Assembly: GCA_034401135.1 (NCBI GenBank)
Contig: JAWZSP010000008.1
Span: forward strand, 1,860,001 to 1,924,000
From: Volutella citrinella
Taxonomy: Eukaryota > Ascomycota > Sordariomycetes > Hypocreales > Nectriaceae
Direction: 5' to 3'
Length of the DNA stretch: 64,000 nucleotides
Shown here: positions 1-10,450 of the stretch, in pieces
How the letters are laid out: the number at the start of each line of letters is the position of its first letter
How positions within the stretch are numbered: the first letter of the stretch is position 1
Translations under genes and position numbers: made by a program
Notes under the pieces: model-generated
The model's database searches: none
Seen by the model: only the letters and a program-made list of their open reading frames with translations
Told to the model about the DNA's origin: nothing

Positions 1-996
1 ATTAACTGATCCCACACTCCAGCTTCAGCAGTCGTTTTCTGCTGACTGGCGCTGTCACTGTGATGCAGTGCACACAATCATCGACCGGCTGGGTGGAATG
101 CCCAGCTTTATGCTGTCACAGTCCATCGCAGAACCGATGTCTCGGCCAGTGATGAGTTACTTCATGCTGTACGGTTTGCACCGATCCAGTTCTCTGTGTT
201 CATGGACTGACCTCTCTGCAGGGTCGAGGTCATGGGTAGCTCAACTGCCCCGACGGTGGATGCCGAGAGCGCCCGTCGCCAGCTCGAGTACAGCAGTCTG
301 CTGCCGGTTTTCTACGGTGCCGGCCTTTCCACATCGATGCCGTGCCCTCCCGAATTACTCACAATCATCATCTTGATAAATAATCTCAGGTCCACCGCCA
401 AGGAATGGGCGGCGCAGGGACAGTCCTCAGATGCTGCGGCCCTCGAATTGCTCGAGCGCGTAAAACATTTTTCCGTCGAGAAATGGGCGACTGATGTCCG
501 ACTCTATGATGTAGAGCAGAACGACAATGTTGAACAGTCAAGGCAGAAGCAAGCAGACAGCTGGGATTGGCAGAGCATCGCCTACATTTACCAGTCGGCC
601 GTGGCATTGTATTGCATATCTTCCTTGTTTGATGGAGCTTCAAGACCCAGCAGGACTGAGTTTGCCAGCAGCCATGGTTCTGAAAATCACAATGTTTCCA
701 GCCTGAAAGCACAATACCGGGACGCGCTTCTATGTAACCTGCGGGAAGTGTGCTCCAGTCCACAAGCAAAACTACGCAAGCTGGTATTGTGGCCATTGGT
801 CATCGCTGGCATTGAATTAGACGCCGCTGACGATGCCGGCAAAGGCTTCATCGCTAATGAGCTAACTTGGATGAGCAAGGCATTGGGTACCGCATCGCCG
901 TTAGTGGCCAAGGCATTTCTAGCAAAAGTGTGGTCGTCAGGGGAGCGGACGTCATGGGCAGATCTATTCGACCGGGCTTACGTGTTTGTAATGTAA
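1..996 (+). CDS. Fungal-specific transcription factor, C-terminal part (partial at window start)
   Basis: The clear reading frame runs from an acceptor (CTCTCTGCAG, ending at 221) to a TAA at 994-996. The protein has the look of the regulatory domain of Zn2Cys6-associated fungal transcription factors: a VMGSSTAPT segment, then PPELL...INNLR, then long amphipathic helices with WA...DVRLYD and LWPLVIAGIELD. The last of these is a familiar motif in this superfamily, and the protein ends close after it. An upstream segment in another frame (about 68-176, with RPVMSYFMLYG) looks like the preceding exon, but no GT donor I can see joins it in phase. No DNA-binding domain is visible, so the N-terminus lies left of the window. 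The family call is by pattern; the target genes are unknown. Confidence 0.6.
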
Positions 997-1439
997 GCTC
1001 CGATTTGCATACGAGATTACGAAGAACCAAGCATAGATTAAACGGCTAGTTTCATACTGATCCACCCAAACATCAACGCGCACCTGATCCCTTTCAACTG
1101 GCTAATTGACCTGAAAATGAGCAGTGAGAGACTGTGCTGACCTCTATCATGCATAGCCTCCGCCACCAGCCCAGCCATCTTTATTTCCATTTTGGGAAAC
1201 TGTTGACTCTAATGCTTCGCCATCATGGCCAGAATTTTCCCAGTTTGGGAAAACAACGTCAACGGAAAGAGGCTTTGCACTTCTGGCGTAAAATGTAGAC
1301 GGAAGGGCCGCAACCCTTCAGTATAAGAAGGATTGGCCTCGCCTTGTTCATCGTGGGTGCATAGCAAGACAAACAACACAATCATCACTCTTCTCTTGAT
1401 ACTAGTTTTCCCTTCAAGCCTCTCCCACATCTCTTGAAA
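997..1439. promoter_or_regulatory. Intergenic region and promoter of the arginine deiminase gene
   Basis: No ORF is supported here. A TATAAG motif at about 1322 lies some 118 bp upstream of the chosen ATG at 1440. It is followed by a leader containing ACAAACAACACAATCATC and a CT-rich run, as in many filamentous-fungal 5' UTRs. Confidence 0.35.
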
Positions 1440-3290
1440 ATGCACTCTTCACGCATTAGCCTGTCTGTGATATTGGCACTCCTTCACTCAATCGAACTCG
1501 CAAAGGGCTCGTCCCTTCGTCCGCAGATCCTCGCCGACACGAACCGCGATGGCCTGGTGAACGACCTAGATGCAGAGGACAAGCAGCTTTGGACTCGTCA
1601 GCGGGGTGCCATCTTTCTTCCCAACATCGGAGACCAGAAACACCGTTGTCCAAAAACAGATCTCGCCAACCAGCCCTTGGGAAACTTGGAGCTGGCCTAC
1701 TGCAACGATGCTTCGGGTGATGAACTTCTGAATCCTGAGCTGGCAGCACCTCTTCGCACCATTCCGATGGGAGATGTCGGCCCAGAGGCCGTGGGGAGAA
1801 TCCACATAGAACCTGAAGAGTCTTTGGGCCGTGTACGTCTCTTCTGGAAGAACTACCACTCTCAGAACGAAAACCGAACCTCGAGCAATTCGAGATGGTC
1901 CCTGGTTGACCAGCAGCTTGTCTTCAATGCCACCAGCATCAAGGAAGGACTCACGCTGGCCATTGACGCCCGCGAGCTCGTGTCCGACTCTGATACCTGG
2001 GATGGCTCCGCCAAGGTCGTATTCAGCGTGTCTGACCAGAACCGGACCGCCTCAGACTCTGTGGCAATGAAACAGGCCCCAGTCCTCATCCATCACCATT
2101 TGCAGCGCCCCGATGTCATGCTGAGCACCAACGGCAGCTTCACCTACTCAAAGTGGCAGTCTGGATTCATCGAGTCCATCCAAAATGCTCTGAGCGACTT
2201 GGAGCAGAGGGTGCCGCTTGAATTGTTCGAAACATACGATATTTGGGCGCAGGACTTCCTCGAGCCAGCGTACGCCAGCATGCCGGGCCCCAACGGCACA
2301 ATCTCGATCCGCGTGGCCATCAGATCGCCCCAGTCGACGCGCAGGGCGGGCCGGCAGGTGTTTGAGAAGCTCCGAGGCCCCGGCCATGGCGGGTACCAGC
2401 CCGGTCTTGGGTCTGGATTTGGCTGGGAGGAAGTCAACTCTGGCGGCAACATCGAGACGATTCCGCCTCATGTTTCCAAGTCGGGCATTCCGTACCCTTC
2501 GGGGAGGGTGCTCCTGGGCAGGCATTTCGACAAGTACCCGGCGCAGTCCTTGGTCAAGTTTATCCAGTCCCAGGGCGTGCAGGACCCTATTTTCATTGAG
2601 CTGGGTTGGCTGGTCGTTGGCCATGTCGATGAGGTTGTTCAGTTTGTCCCGTTCGACAACGAGCTCGGATGGACGATTGCCGTGGCAGACACAAAAGCAG
2701 CATTCGAGATTCTCCAAAAGGCTCAGAGGGACGGACACGGGTCTACGAGGGCGGTCAGTTACGACGGGGATAGGACACCGGACTTTGAGGCCATCTTCCT
2801 CGAAGACGATAAAGAGATCCCGTCCATCGACCAACTCCTTGCCACCGAGACGTTCCTGAAAACCAACCAATACGCCCAGCGATTCATCGACGAGACTCTA
2901 CGCCTGCTGCTCCAGGAGATCCCCCTGGACGAGGGCAACGTCCTCCGGATTCCCACGCTCTGGAAGGACGTCACGTACCCCTGGCCAGCCAACTTGGACG
3001 GCACGCCAGCGAGAATCAGCCGCGCCAGGCCCGGCGAGAGACAGCTCAAGTCTTACTTCCCAGAAGCAATCAACGGCGTGGTCCTGGGATCGAGCTACAT
3101 TGCGCCAAAGCCCTGGGGGCCCGTCGTCAACGGCACCGAAATCCTGGAAGAGGCCGTCAGGGAGGTGTACGCGCGCGCCAACATGACGGTCATGTTCGTC
3201 GACGACTACATGTCTCACCACGTTCGTGGAGGAGAGGTTCACTGTGGCACCAATGTTTTGAGGCAGACGGATCAGAAATGGTGGGCGTGA
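1440..3290 (+). CDS. Secreted protein-arginine deiminase (PAD family)
   Basis: A single exon of 616 aa. The frame also contains an earlier TTG, but the ATG at 1440 gives a clean signal peptide (MHSSRISLSVILALLHSIELAKG), so I start there. PADs convert peptidyl-arginine to citrulline with release of ammonia. The PAD catalytic signature is complete by comparison with vertebrate PAD4: Asp272 in IWAQDF, His395 and Asp397 in VGHVDEVVQFVP, and Cys602 in GEVHCGTNV near the C-terminus. The N-terminal part has a calcium-loop-like DTNRDGLVNDLD and RGAIFLPNIGD, as in bacterial and fungal PADs. The vertebrate N-terminal domains are lacking. Several NxS/T sequons fit secretion. The gene is convergent with the downstream dioxygenase; the two stop codons are about 117 bp apart. 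Confidence 0.93.
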   Translation: MHSSRISLSVILALLHSIELAKGSSLRPQILADTNRDGLVNDLDAEDKQLWTRQRGAIFLPNIGDQKHRCPKTDLANQPLGNLELAYCNDASGDELLNPELAAPLRTIPMGDVGPEAVGRIHIEPEESLGRVRLFWKNYHSQNENRTSSNSRWSLVDQQLVFNATSIKEGLTLAIDARELVSDSDTWDGSAKVVFSVSDQNRTASDSVAMKQAPVLIHHHLQRPDVMLSTNGSFTYSKWQSGFIESIQNALSDLEQRVPLELFETYDIWAQDFLEPAYASMPGPNGTISIRVAIRSPQSTRRAGRQVFEKLRGPGHGGYQPGLGSGFGWEEVNSGGNIETIPPHVSKSGIPYPSGRVLLGRHFDKYPAQSLVKFIQSQGVQDPIFIELGWLVVGHVDEVVQFVPFDNELGWTIAVADTKAAFEILQKAQRDGHGSTRAVSYDGDRTPDFEAIFLEDDKEIPSIDQLLATETFLKTNQYAQRFIDETLRLLLQEIPLDEGNVLRIPTLWKDVTYPWPANLDGTPARISRARPGERQLKSYFPEAINGVVLGSSYIAPKPWGPVVNGTEILEEAVREVYARANMTVMFVDDYMSHHVRGGEVHCGTNVLRQTDQKWWA

Positions 3291-3407
3291 GGGGTTAGAA
3301 TTCAAGGCTTGTATTTGTGTAATTATGCTTCATTCATCCATCCTAGAATCTTCTCTTGAAATCTTCAAGGCTCAACGCCAAATCAACCATTTATCATATG
3401 AAAGCAT

Positions 3408-4676
3408 TTACTCCCCGTGGAGACTAGCATACTTTGACTTGCTGTCCGGGTCCAAGAAGGGCTTCTCCCCGAGGCCAACCACGCGGTTCCCGAACCGGTC
3501 TCCCTGGTCCCTGTAGTCGAACGTAGCCGCATGGAACACGCTCCGGTTGTCCCAGATTGCTATCACTAACCGTCAGCCATGATACTTGAAAATCGATCCC
3601 CCCTTCAAACTTACCCAGGTCGTTGGGGTTCTGCCACTTCAGCCGCACCTGGATCGAGTGGTCCTTGGCCACCAGGTCGACGAACCACCGGAGCAGGTTG
3701 TCCGACTCGTCCCTCGTCACGCCGTTGATGTGCCCGACGTGTGCTCCGATGGGGAACACGCTCTTCCACCCCGTCACCGGGTTGGTGCGCACCACGGGGT
3801 GGACGGCCTTGAGCTCGGAGCCGACGTTCTCTGGCGCGCCACGGGGCTTGTCGTAGAGCCTGAAGCCTGATTCTTCGGCTACCTTGCCAAAGCTGGGCTG
3901 TGAAAAGGTCGCCGTGAGGGACTCGAGGAATTTCTGGTACGTAGGGCTGAGCCGGTCGTAGACGTCGTAGCCTGAAGCCCAGAGCGTGTCTATCACCAGC
4001 ACCCGAGGTTAGATGGAGGCCATATAGAGTCATCAAGCTGGGAGGAGAGCTCTTCTTGACTTACCACCACCGGTCCTGGGCAGCTCTGTGAGACGCAACG
4101 CGGTATAGTCGGCGGGCACGGGCTCAAAGGCAATGTCCGAGTGCCACTCCTCTTGTTCCCGCTTGATCTCGATGAGGCCATCGTTGTTTGCGTAGCGGTA
4201 GTACTTGGCGTGCTGCTTCGAGCTGATGGTGCTAACCTCGAGATCGTCGCCACCGTGGTCCCTCTCTGAGTTGAGCAGTGGGTGGATGTGAAGGCCAGAG
4301 GTGGATGGGCGACCAGTCAGTTGGCCGAGCTTGAGGACGAGTTTCTTCTGGAGGTCGTTGGTGAGGCCATCCTGCCCTCGGAAGAACACCACGCCACGCT
4401 GAGAGACTAAAGCCAACAGTTAGTCACACCAAGTGCTGGATCAGAGACGGGATGCCTACTGGTGATGGCAAGGTCACGGATGAGCTCATCCGAGTTGGGT
4501 GCCTCGAGCCACTCGGCAACGTTCGCCGTAGGGAATTCGCGGCCGATGGCTGGTGTGACATCAAAGTGCTCGTACTTGTCTAGAGCACCAGAGAGTTTCA
4601 ATGGCCTCGTTCCGTTGCTTGTCTTGGTGCGAATGGAGACTTCGGTCTCTATAGCAGATATAGCAGAGGGAGCCAT
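3408..4676 (-). CDS. TauD/TfdA-type Fe(II)/2-oxoglutarate dioxygenase (sulfonate/taurine dioxygenase-like)
   Basis: Four exons (4460-4676, 4065-4406, 3615-3989, 3408-3559) join in phase to 361 aa; the introns are 53, 75 and 55 bp. TauD enzymes use Fe(II) and 2-oxoglutarate to hydroxylate a substrate such as taurine, releasing sulfite. The protein shows the family landmarks in order: TISQRGVVFFRGQD, the metal-binding HxD in EEWHSDIAFE, TGGDTLWASGYDVYD (which crosses the second intron), VGHINGV, and the distal metal His in IWDNRSVFHAATFDYRD, followed by the 2-oxoglutarate-binding Arg in DRFGNRV. It lies on the same strand as, and just downstream of, the sulfate permease. A perfect CYS3-type site sits 346 bp upstream of its ATG. 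Fungal TauD homologues act on various substrates, so the sulfonate role is inferred from context. Confidence 0.87.
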
Positions 4677-5569
4677 GGTGGTTCTGGGCCTGATCGATTA
4701 TGAGCGGGGTATCGATATTTTCAATATGGAAAGAATGGTAAGTTCAGTCAATTAATGGTGGAAAATGCACGGGACCGACTAAGACCTGCGAGATATGATC
4801 AGGTGTCTTCACATCTCTTTATACCCATGCCAAGGTTTACGGGCATCTGGGAAGGATCGCTCGATCATAGAATCGATTGCACCAAACTAGCGGTATCTCG
4901 AATCGCCAATCTTGTCGCAACAACAAGCTATCACGGCAACCCGGTGTATCATGTCGTGATTCCCCGCGGGGCCGTGTCTCTCTTGGCGTGGCTTTGGCCT
5001 ATGAGGTTGCCCATCCCCTAGATGGCGTCATCCCCGCAAACTCCAACCCTGCGCGTAGATCGGACGCTAAGTTGAGTAACTTAGATGCGAGCCAATTGAT
5101 TTCCCTCAGTCGTGTTTCGAATGAGGTGATGTATTGCTAAAATTACCTGCTGAGCAACCCACCCGGCGGTACACCCCGTCTCCGCATTGCTTCGTGACAG
5201 GTCGACGAAGCCGTCCAGCCGTATTCTAGCCTGATACGCGCCATGGGGAGGTGTGATGGCGAATGGTAGGCCAGAATGGCAGAATCTGAGTACGTATGGA
5301 TCAGTCACATCCAAGACACAAGTTCAAAGGCCATTTTTGTTGGAGAGTCATGGAATGTCTCAAATTCATCATTATTATCTTCCCAACGGTCATGCCCATG
5401 TAATAACATGGTCCATCAAACATCATCAAACAGGGTATCCAGATATCATGGCCGACTCTGCGACCGCGGCAATTAGGTGCTGTGAACCAAAAAATACAAT
5501 CCAAGCACCACGGCCTAATTGCTCGTCCAAGACTCCATACTTAGAATGCAAGAAACAATCACCCTAATG
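4677..5569. promoter_or_regulatory. Promoter region of the TauD gene and 3' region of the sulfate permease
   Basis: 893 bp between two minus-strand genes, with no supportable ORF. It carries the CYS3-like palindrome listed separately and scattered GATA motifs (for example near 4700-4720 and 4796), a core often bound by nitrogen regulators but too common to be evidence alone. Confidence 0.4.
5022..5031. promoter_or_regulatory. CYS3-like bZIP binding site
   Basis: ATGGCGTCAT matches all ten positions of the Neurospora CYS3 consensus ATGRYRYCAT, a palindrome that controls sulfur-acquisition genes. It is 346 bp upstream of the TauD-type ATG and just downstream of the sulfate permease gene. A match is expected about once per 65 kb by chance, so placement in this 0.9-kb gap is suggestive, not proof. 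Confidence 0.5.
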
Positions 5570-8209
5570 CTACTTATTCTCAGCGCTCATGACAGCAGCA
5601 TCCACAGCCTCCTGGAGGTCGAGGTGGAAGTACGGTCGGTTGAGACCCTGCACGGCAACCAGGCGGGAGCCGCCCTTCTCCGACGACTCGCTAACTTGCT
5701 CAACTGAGTCAATGGCCTCGATGTCCTTGGGGGTCGAAGTAACCTGGTTCTTCTCGTTGATGGCAGCGGCGGCAGCGGCACTGTCGTCGCCTCCGAGGTC
5801 AGCGATGCTGAAGATGGTCTTCCAGTGGGCGGGGGCGTCTTCGTCTGCTCGCGGGGTGCGGAAGCCGAATCCAGCGGCGGCCAGAGCTCGCTTGGTCCAT
5901 CGGTTCTCAATGTTGGCAAAGTGCCAGTCGACGAATCCGGGGGCGGCAAACTTGTCAAGCTGGGTTCGGACGTCGAGAAGGTTCTGAATGGAGGTCACGT
6001 CGACATTGTTAACTGTCGAGAAGTCGAGAATAATAGCCTTGAGGAGCGGGCGCTCGTCAACGATGTCCTCCTTGATGACACGAGGGTTCTTGTCGTTCCA
6101 GGGACGGTCCTATTGAGCCTTGTTAGTTCATTCTGCTCCAACTAATAATAATTGACAGTAGCCACTCACTCCGATCTTGCCCAGAAGTGTGGGGTTGGTC
6201 CGCCTGCACTCCTTGAAGACGGTCTCTGTGAGCTCATTCAGGTATCGGGAGGCGTTGGGGTAGTTGAAACCCTCAGCAAATCGGTAGATGAAGATGCCGG
6301 GGTACGGGCTCTTGACGATGATCTTGGGGTTGTAGCCGCCGTCGCGGTTAATGGGAAGGAATCCAGCTCGGAGCGAGCTCTCGCCCTCGTCAACAGGGAC
6401 CTCCTTGGCCAGGGAGCCGGGGCTGGCGGTGCCGTCGTTGCCGCTCAGCGAGGCCTTCATGGTGCGAACACGGACAACACCAAGGAAGCTACCGCGGGCT
6501 CGGAAGAGTCGGAAGATTAGGACAGCAGCGGAGGTGGCGACAGTAACGTAGATGCCGTTCTCGATGGTGGAGAAGACCGTGGTCAAAACACCAGCGAAGA
6601 AGATCACCACATCAATAGGAGCGACGCGCCAGAACTGGTAGATGACTCGGGGAGGCGTGATGACGTCTCCGACAGCGTGAATGATCACACCAGCAAGGGC
6701 GGCATTGGGGATGTAGTAGAAGACGGCAGTCAAGGCGTAGAGCGCAAGGAGAACGACGATACCCGTGATGACACCAGCGAAGGGGGTTCGGACACCGGCC
6801 TTGGACTTGATGGCAGTTCGGGAGAAGGAGCCAGTAGCAGGGTAAGCACCAAGGAAGGGTCCGAGCAAGTTGGTCACGCCAATGGCGACGAGCTCCTGGG
6901 AGGGGTCAATGACGTAGTTGTTGATCCGGCCAAAGGACTTGGAGATGGAGATGTGTTCGATGAGGACAACGATGACGGCAGCGGGGAGTTCGCTGATGAA
7001 GGAGTTGATGATTGTGGCGTTAATCTCGGGTACGGCGGCGTGGGTAAAGCCTGTGCGGTGTTAGCAGTTGCGCGCATCGCTTCGCGCTTGGGAGACTTAC
7101 CACTAGGCACATCCTTAAGAATGCTGATGACAGGCTTCTTCTTGTGGTTAATGTTCATGCCGGCGCTGATGCCAGTGTAGAGCAGAATGACAAAGGCGGT
7201 GCGGAGGGTCGAGATGAAGAAGTAAAGCTTAGCGCGGTGCGGCTGCTTCTTCGCTCCGAAGGTGCAGAGGCTTCGGATGCCGTAGAGCATGACGAGAGAA
7301 GTCAGACCCAGGGCGGCATCCAATTTGGTGTTGGGAAGACCCTTGAGGGTGTCAATGATGACCTGGTAGGGAGCATTGCGGGTGTTGATGTTCTTGATGC
7401 CCATGAGCTTGGAGACCTGGCCGGCGGCGATGTTGATGGCGGAGCCAGTCATAAAGGCGCAGATTGCGGGGAGAGGAATCAGCTCGACGATCCAGCCGAG
7501 ACGGATCAGACCAAGGAAGGTGACAATAGCGCCGACAATGAGTGCCAGGGCGGAAGCGACAACGTGGCCGGGAACTTGGGGGATCACCTCCGCAGCATGC
7601 AGAACCACGTTACCGGTGACCTGAGACATGACGGCGACGGGCTAGGAAAGTGTCAGGTTAGCTCAGCAACCAAGTGAGACGGAGCAGCAGCGCTCCGCCG
7701 CAAACATATTGGCACTCACTCCGATGGTGATATCCTTGGACGTAGCGAAGAACCAGTAGATGATGACACCCATGAAGGACGAGTAGAGACCATATTCGAC
7801 AGGGAGCTGGGCGAGCTGGGCGTAGGCCATGCTCTGGGGGACGACGACAGCACCGACAGTAACACCTGGAGCGATTGGGTCAGACAAGCATTCCTCGCGC
7901 GACAGAACTTGAGACTGTAGACCCGTAGGGGCCGAGACTCGCGGGAGACTCACCAGCGATCAAGTCACCAACGAACCAAGTCAAATTGTACTTGTGAATC
8001 CAGGTCAGGAAGGGGAATAGGCTGAGAACATATTCCTTCATCTCATGGGCGGTGGGAGTGATTTCCTTGATGAATTCGCCCACGGTGGGCTCCTCCTCGA
8101 CGAAGGGGTCGGCATTGGAGATGGAGGGGGGGCGGTTCTCTGGCGTGACATGGTCGGCGCCAATGACCTTCTCCAGGATGTTCCTGGCTTTGCTGGCTGC
8201 GGTCGCCAT
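5570..8209 (-). CDS. Sulfate permease, SulP/SLC26 family with STAS domain
   Basis: Five exons (7954-8209, 7720-7865, 7101-7641, 6170-7050, 5570-6109) give 787 aa, close to the usual length of fungal sulfate permeases such as Neurospora CYS-14. The protein is a plasma-membrane sulfate symporter by family. Visible landmarks are an N-terminal cytosolic stretch with FPFLTWIHKYNLTWFVGDLIAG, the SulP entry motif VVVPQSMAYAQLAQLPVEYGLY, SKDITIGPVAVMS (re-formed by the second splice), about ten further hydrophobic segments, and the family motif LGPFLGAYPATGSFSRTAIKSKAGVRTPFAG. The C-terminus is a STAS domain (about 600-700) with AIILDFSTVNNVDVTSIQNL. The last 90 residues are acidic and Ala-rich. It is followed on the same strand by the TauD-type gene, which suggests shared sulfur control. 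CYS3-type regulation is known for this family in Neurospora; no perfect site was found close upstream of this gene. Confidence 0.94.
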
Positions 8210-10405
8210 TGTTTCTGGATCTAAAACGGCAACAAAAAAACGTGAGCTTCTATGCCGTTGCCACGAGAGTCGCAGAGCCAGGTTGGGGAGGGGGAAGGGA
8301 GGAGGGCTTGTGCTGCTTTTTACGATGCGACGGCGCGCAAATATTCATGGGTCGCTGGATTCGGAACATCGCTGAGGGCCGTCGGAGGGGGCTTACCTTA
8401 GAGCTGCTGCCAAGGTGCCAAGACACTTGTGAGTCTGGGACAAGGGCAAACGGAGGAGATGGCGTTGGGAGGTGTGACGCCAATGGAGGCCAGGCCGGTT
8501 GGAATGCCGGGGGCCAAGACGGGAAGATATATGCAGCAGCAAGACGCGTCGCGAGACCTGAGACGGGGGAGCGGGAGGTTCAAGTGTTGACGGAGCCAGG
8601 CCCTCGGGAAGCTTTGAAGTGGCGAAGCTTGTTTGGGAAGAGGGAGAGAAGGCAGGTACACAGTCGAAGTGCTGTCTGCTGTCCAAAAGAGAGTGGGTGA
8701 GGACGTAGCTTTCTCTTTAAACCCGTCGAGGGCGTGGATGGATGGGATGGACTCCCCGAGAGTGTGGGGCACGAGCACGAGCACGAGCGAGCAATGAGCA
8801 ATGGCAATCAGTCAAGAAGCAGGCGACATGAGGCGACATGTACATGGGGAGTGTACCGTCACAGTCACAGTCAACGAGGAACCGCAAGGCAGTCCCTGGC
8901 GGATGGGCGCGGCATGGGACGGGGCCGTGAACGCAGATACAGATGGATGGAGACAGAGATGCTAGCGCGGCAGGAGGTAGATGGGCAGCTAGCCTCGTTT
9001 TGGCGCCCCACCGCAGCACGACGGAGGCACGTTTCGCCAAGTATAGAGACTTCTGGAACCTCTGGCGACCTCTAGAGCCATGGATGTCATTAGTCGCCGC
9101 CGCGCTCATCGTTCGTCGTTTGGTGGCTGCTGGCTGCTGGCGCTGGCGCTGGAGGGGGGGGGGAGCTTTCGCCGGGCGGCAGGGCAAGGGCCTGGGCTAT
9201 GGCGGGCCAGCCCGACCAGGGCACCCAAGGGACGAGATTGATGAGATAGAGCCTGAGAGCCAAGGTCCAGGGAATTCCGGATGGTCGGGGACCAGCTTGT
9301 GGTGGAAAGAGGCGCGCCGGACCTATGCAAACTGGCTGCAAGTCTGCCGCAAACTTCAATGGCGAATCCCAAAAGGGGAGATGGGCGATATTGCGTGCTG
9401 ACCAGGATGCGAGCATGTCATCGGCGCCGGCTCCATCATGGCTCCGCACCAGAGCCCACATCCCGTGGGGTCCAGTGAAGCTAGCGAGACAAAGGAGTCT
9501 CACAGGCTCACAGCGAGCCAAAGCCTACAGGCAACCTGTAGCGAGCCGCCGCTGACAACTCCATCCATGTGATGATCTCGAGCCGTCTCCAAATGTCCTC
9601 GCCTCCTACGAAACCCCCTCGAGGCATTGAGATTGGGCTCGCGACACTGGCAAATGCGCACGCAATTCTGCCCTCTCTCATCGTTGACGCCGTCGCGTCC
9701 ATCGCCGCGCCAATTAATTTCCACGCGCTCCTGTCGCCCAGCTGCCGGAAAAAGCCAACAAAGGAAGGGCGATGGAGAAATCAGCGTCAGCCATTGTCGC
9801 AAGCGCCGATTGCGCCATCGACTCGGAGCAGTCGGGGGACCCAATGGCGACGGCCCGTTGGCTCAGCAAAGCGGGTTCTCGCTCTGGTTGCGGGCCGGTT
9901 TGGGACGAGGACCAAAAAAAAAAAAAATAGAAGGGTTCCAGCCGCGGAGGTACAGTACACGCAGGAGCCCAACAAACGCACTGCTTGCTGGACTGACTGA
10001 TGTCAACTGCTGGCCATACGGCTGGGTGCGTGAGACGAGGGCCGGTACTCCGGATCATCCACCATCTACATCATACCTCCCAATTGTGGACATTGCGGTG
10101 CACCCTCCCACGCATATACTCTTTCGCTAGCTCGACTAGCACACGAGCCGATGATGCCTCTAGTGCACCAGCTCGAGTGCAGCGCTGTCCGCCCTCCCAC
10201 TATCCGCTGCCCACAGGGACCCGGGACGTTGTTTCCAGCGCCATTCTGCGCAAGACGTTACGACTCCCTCGCCAGCACGTCCCCGAGATTGGTACATCGG
10301 TTACCTCTGTGGATGGCGGACCTTCCCCGTACTCCCCGTCCCAGTGCAGGGACTGCTGCTTGGGTGGAGCCCTCCCCCCGGTCCACACGCAATTGCGCTC
10401 TCGGC

Positions 10406-10450
10406 TTCATCATCGTCCTCCTCATCGTCCTCCTCATCGTCCCCGTCATC
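10406..10450. repeat. Short tandem repeat (TCATCGTCCTCC)n
   Basis: About three and a half copies of a 12-bp unit (TCATCGTCCTCC with small changes). It translates as Ser-rich or Asp/Glu-rich runs depending on frame, which explains the odd short frames here. Confidence 0.7.
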
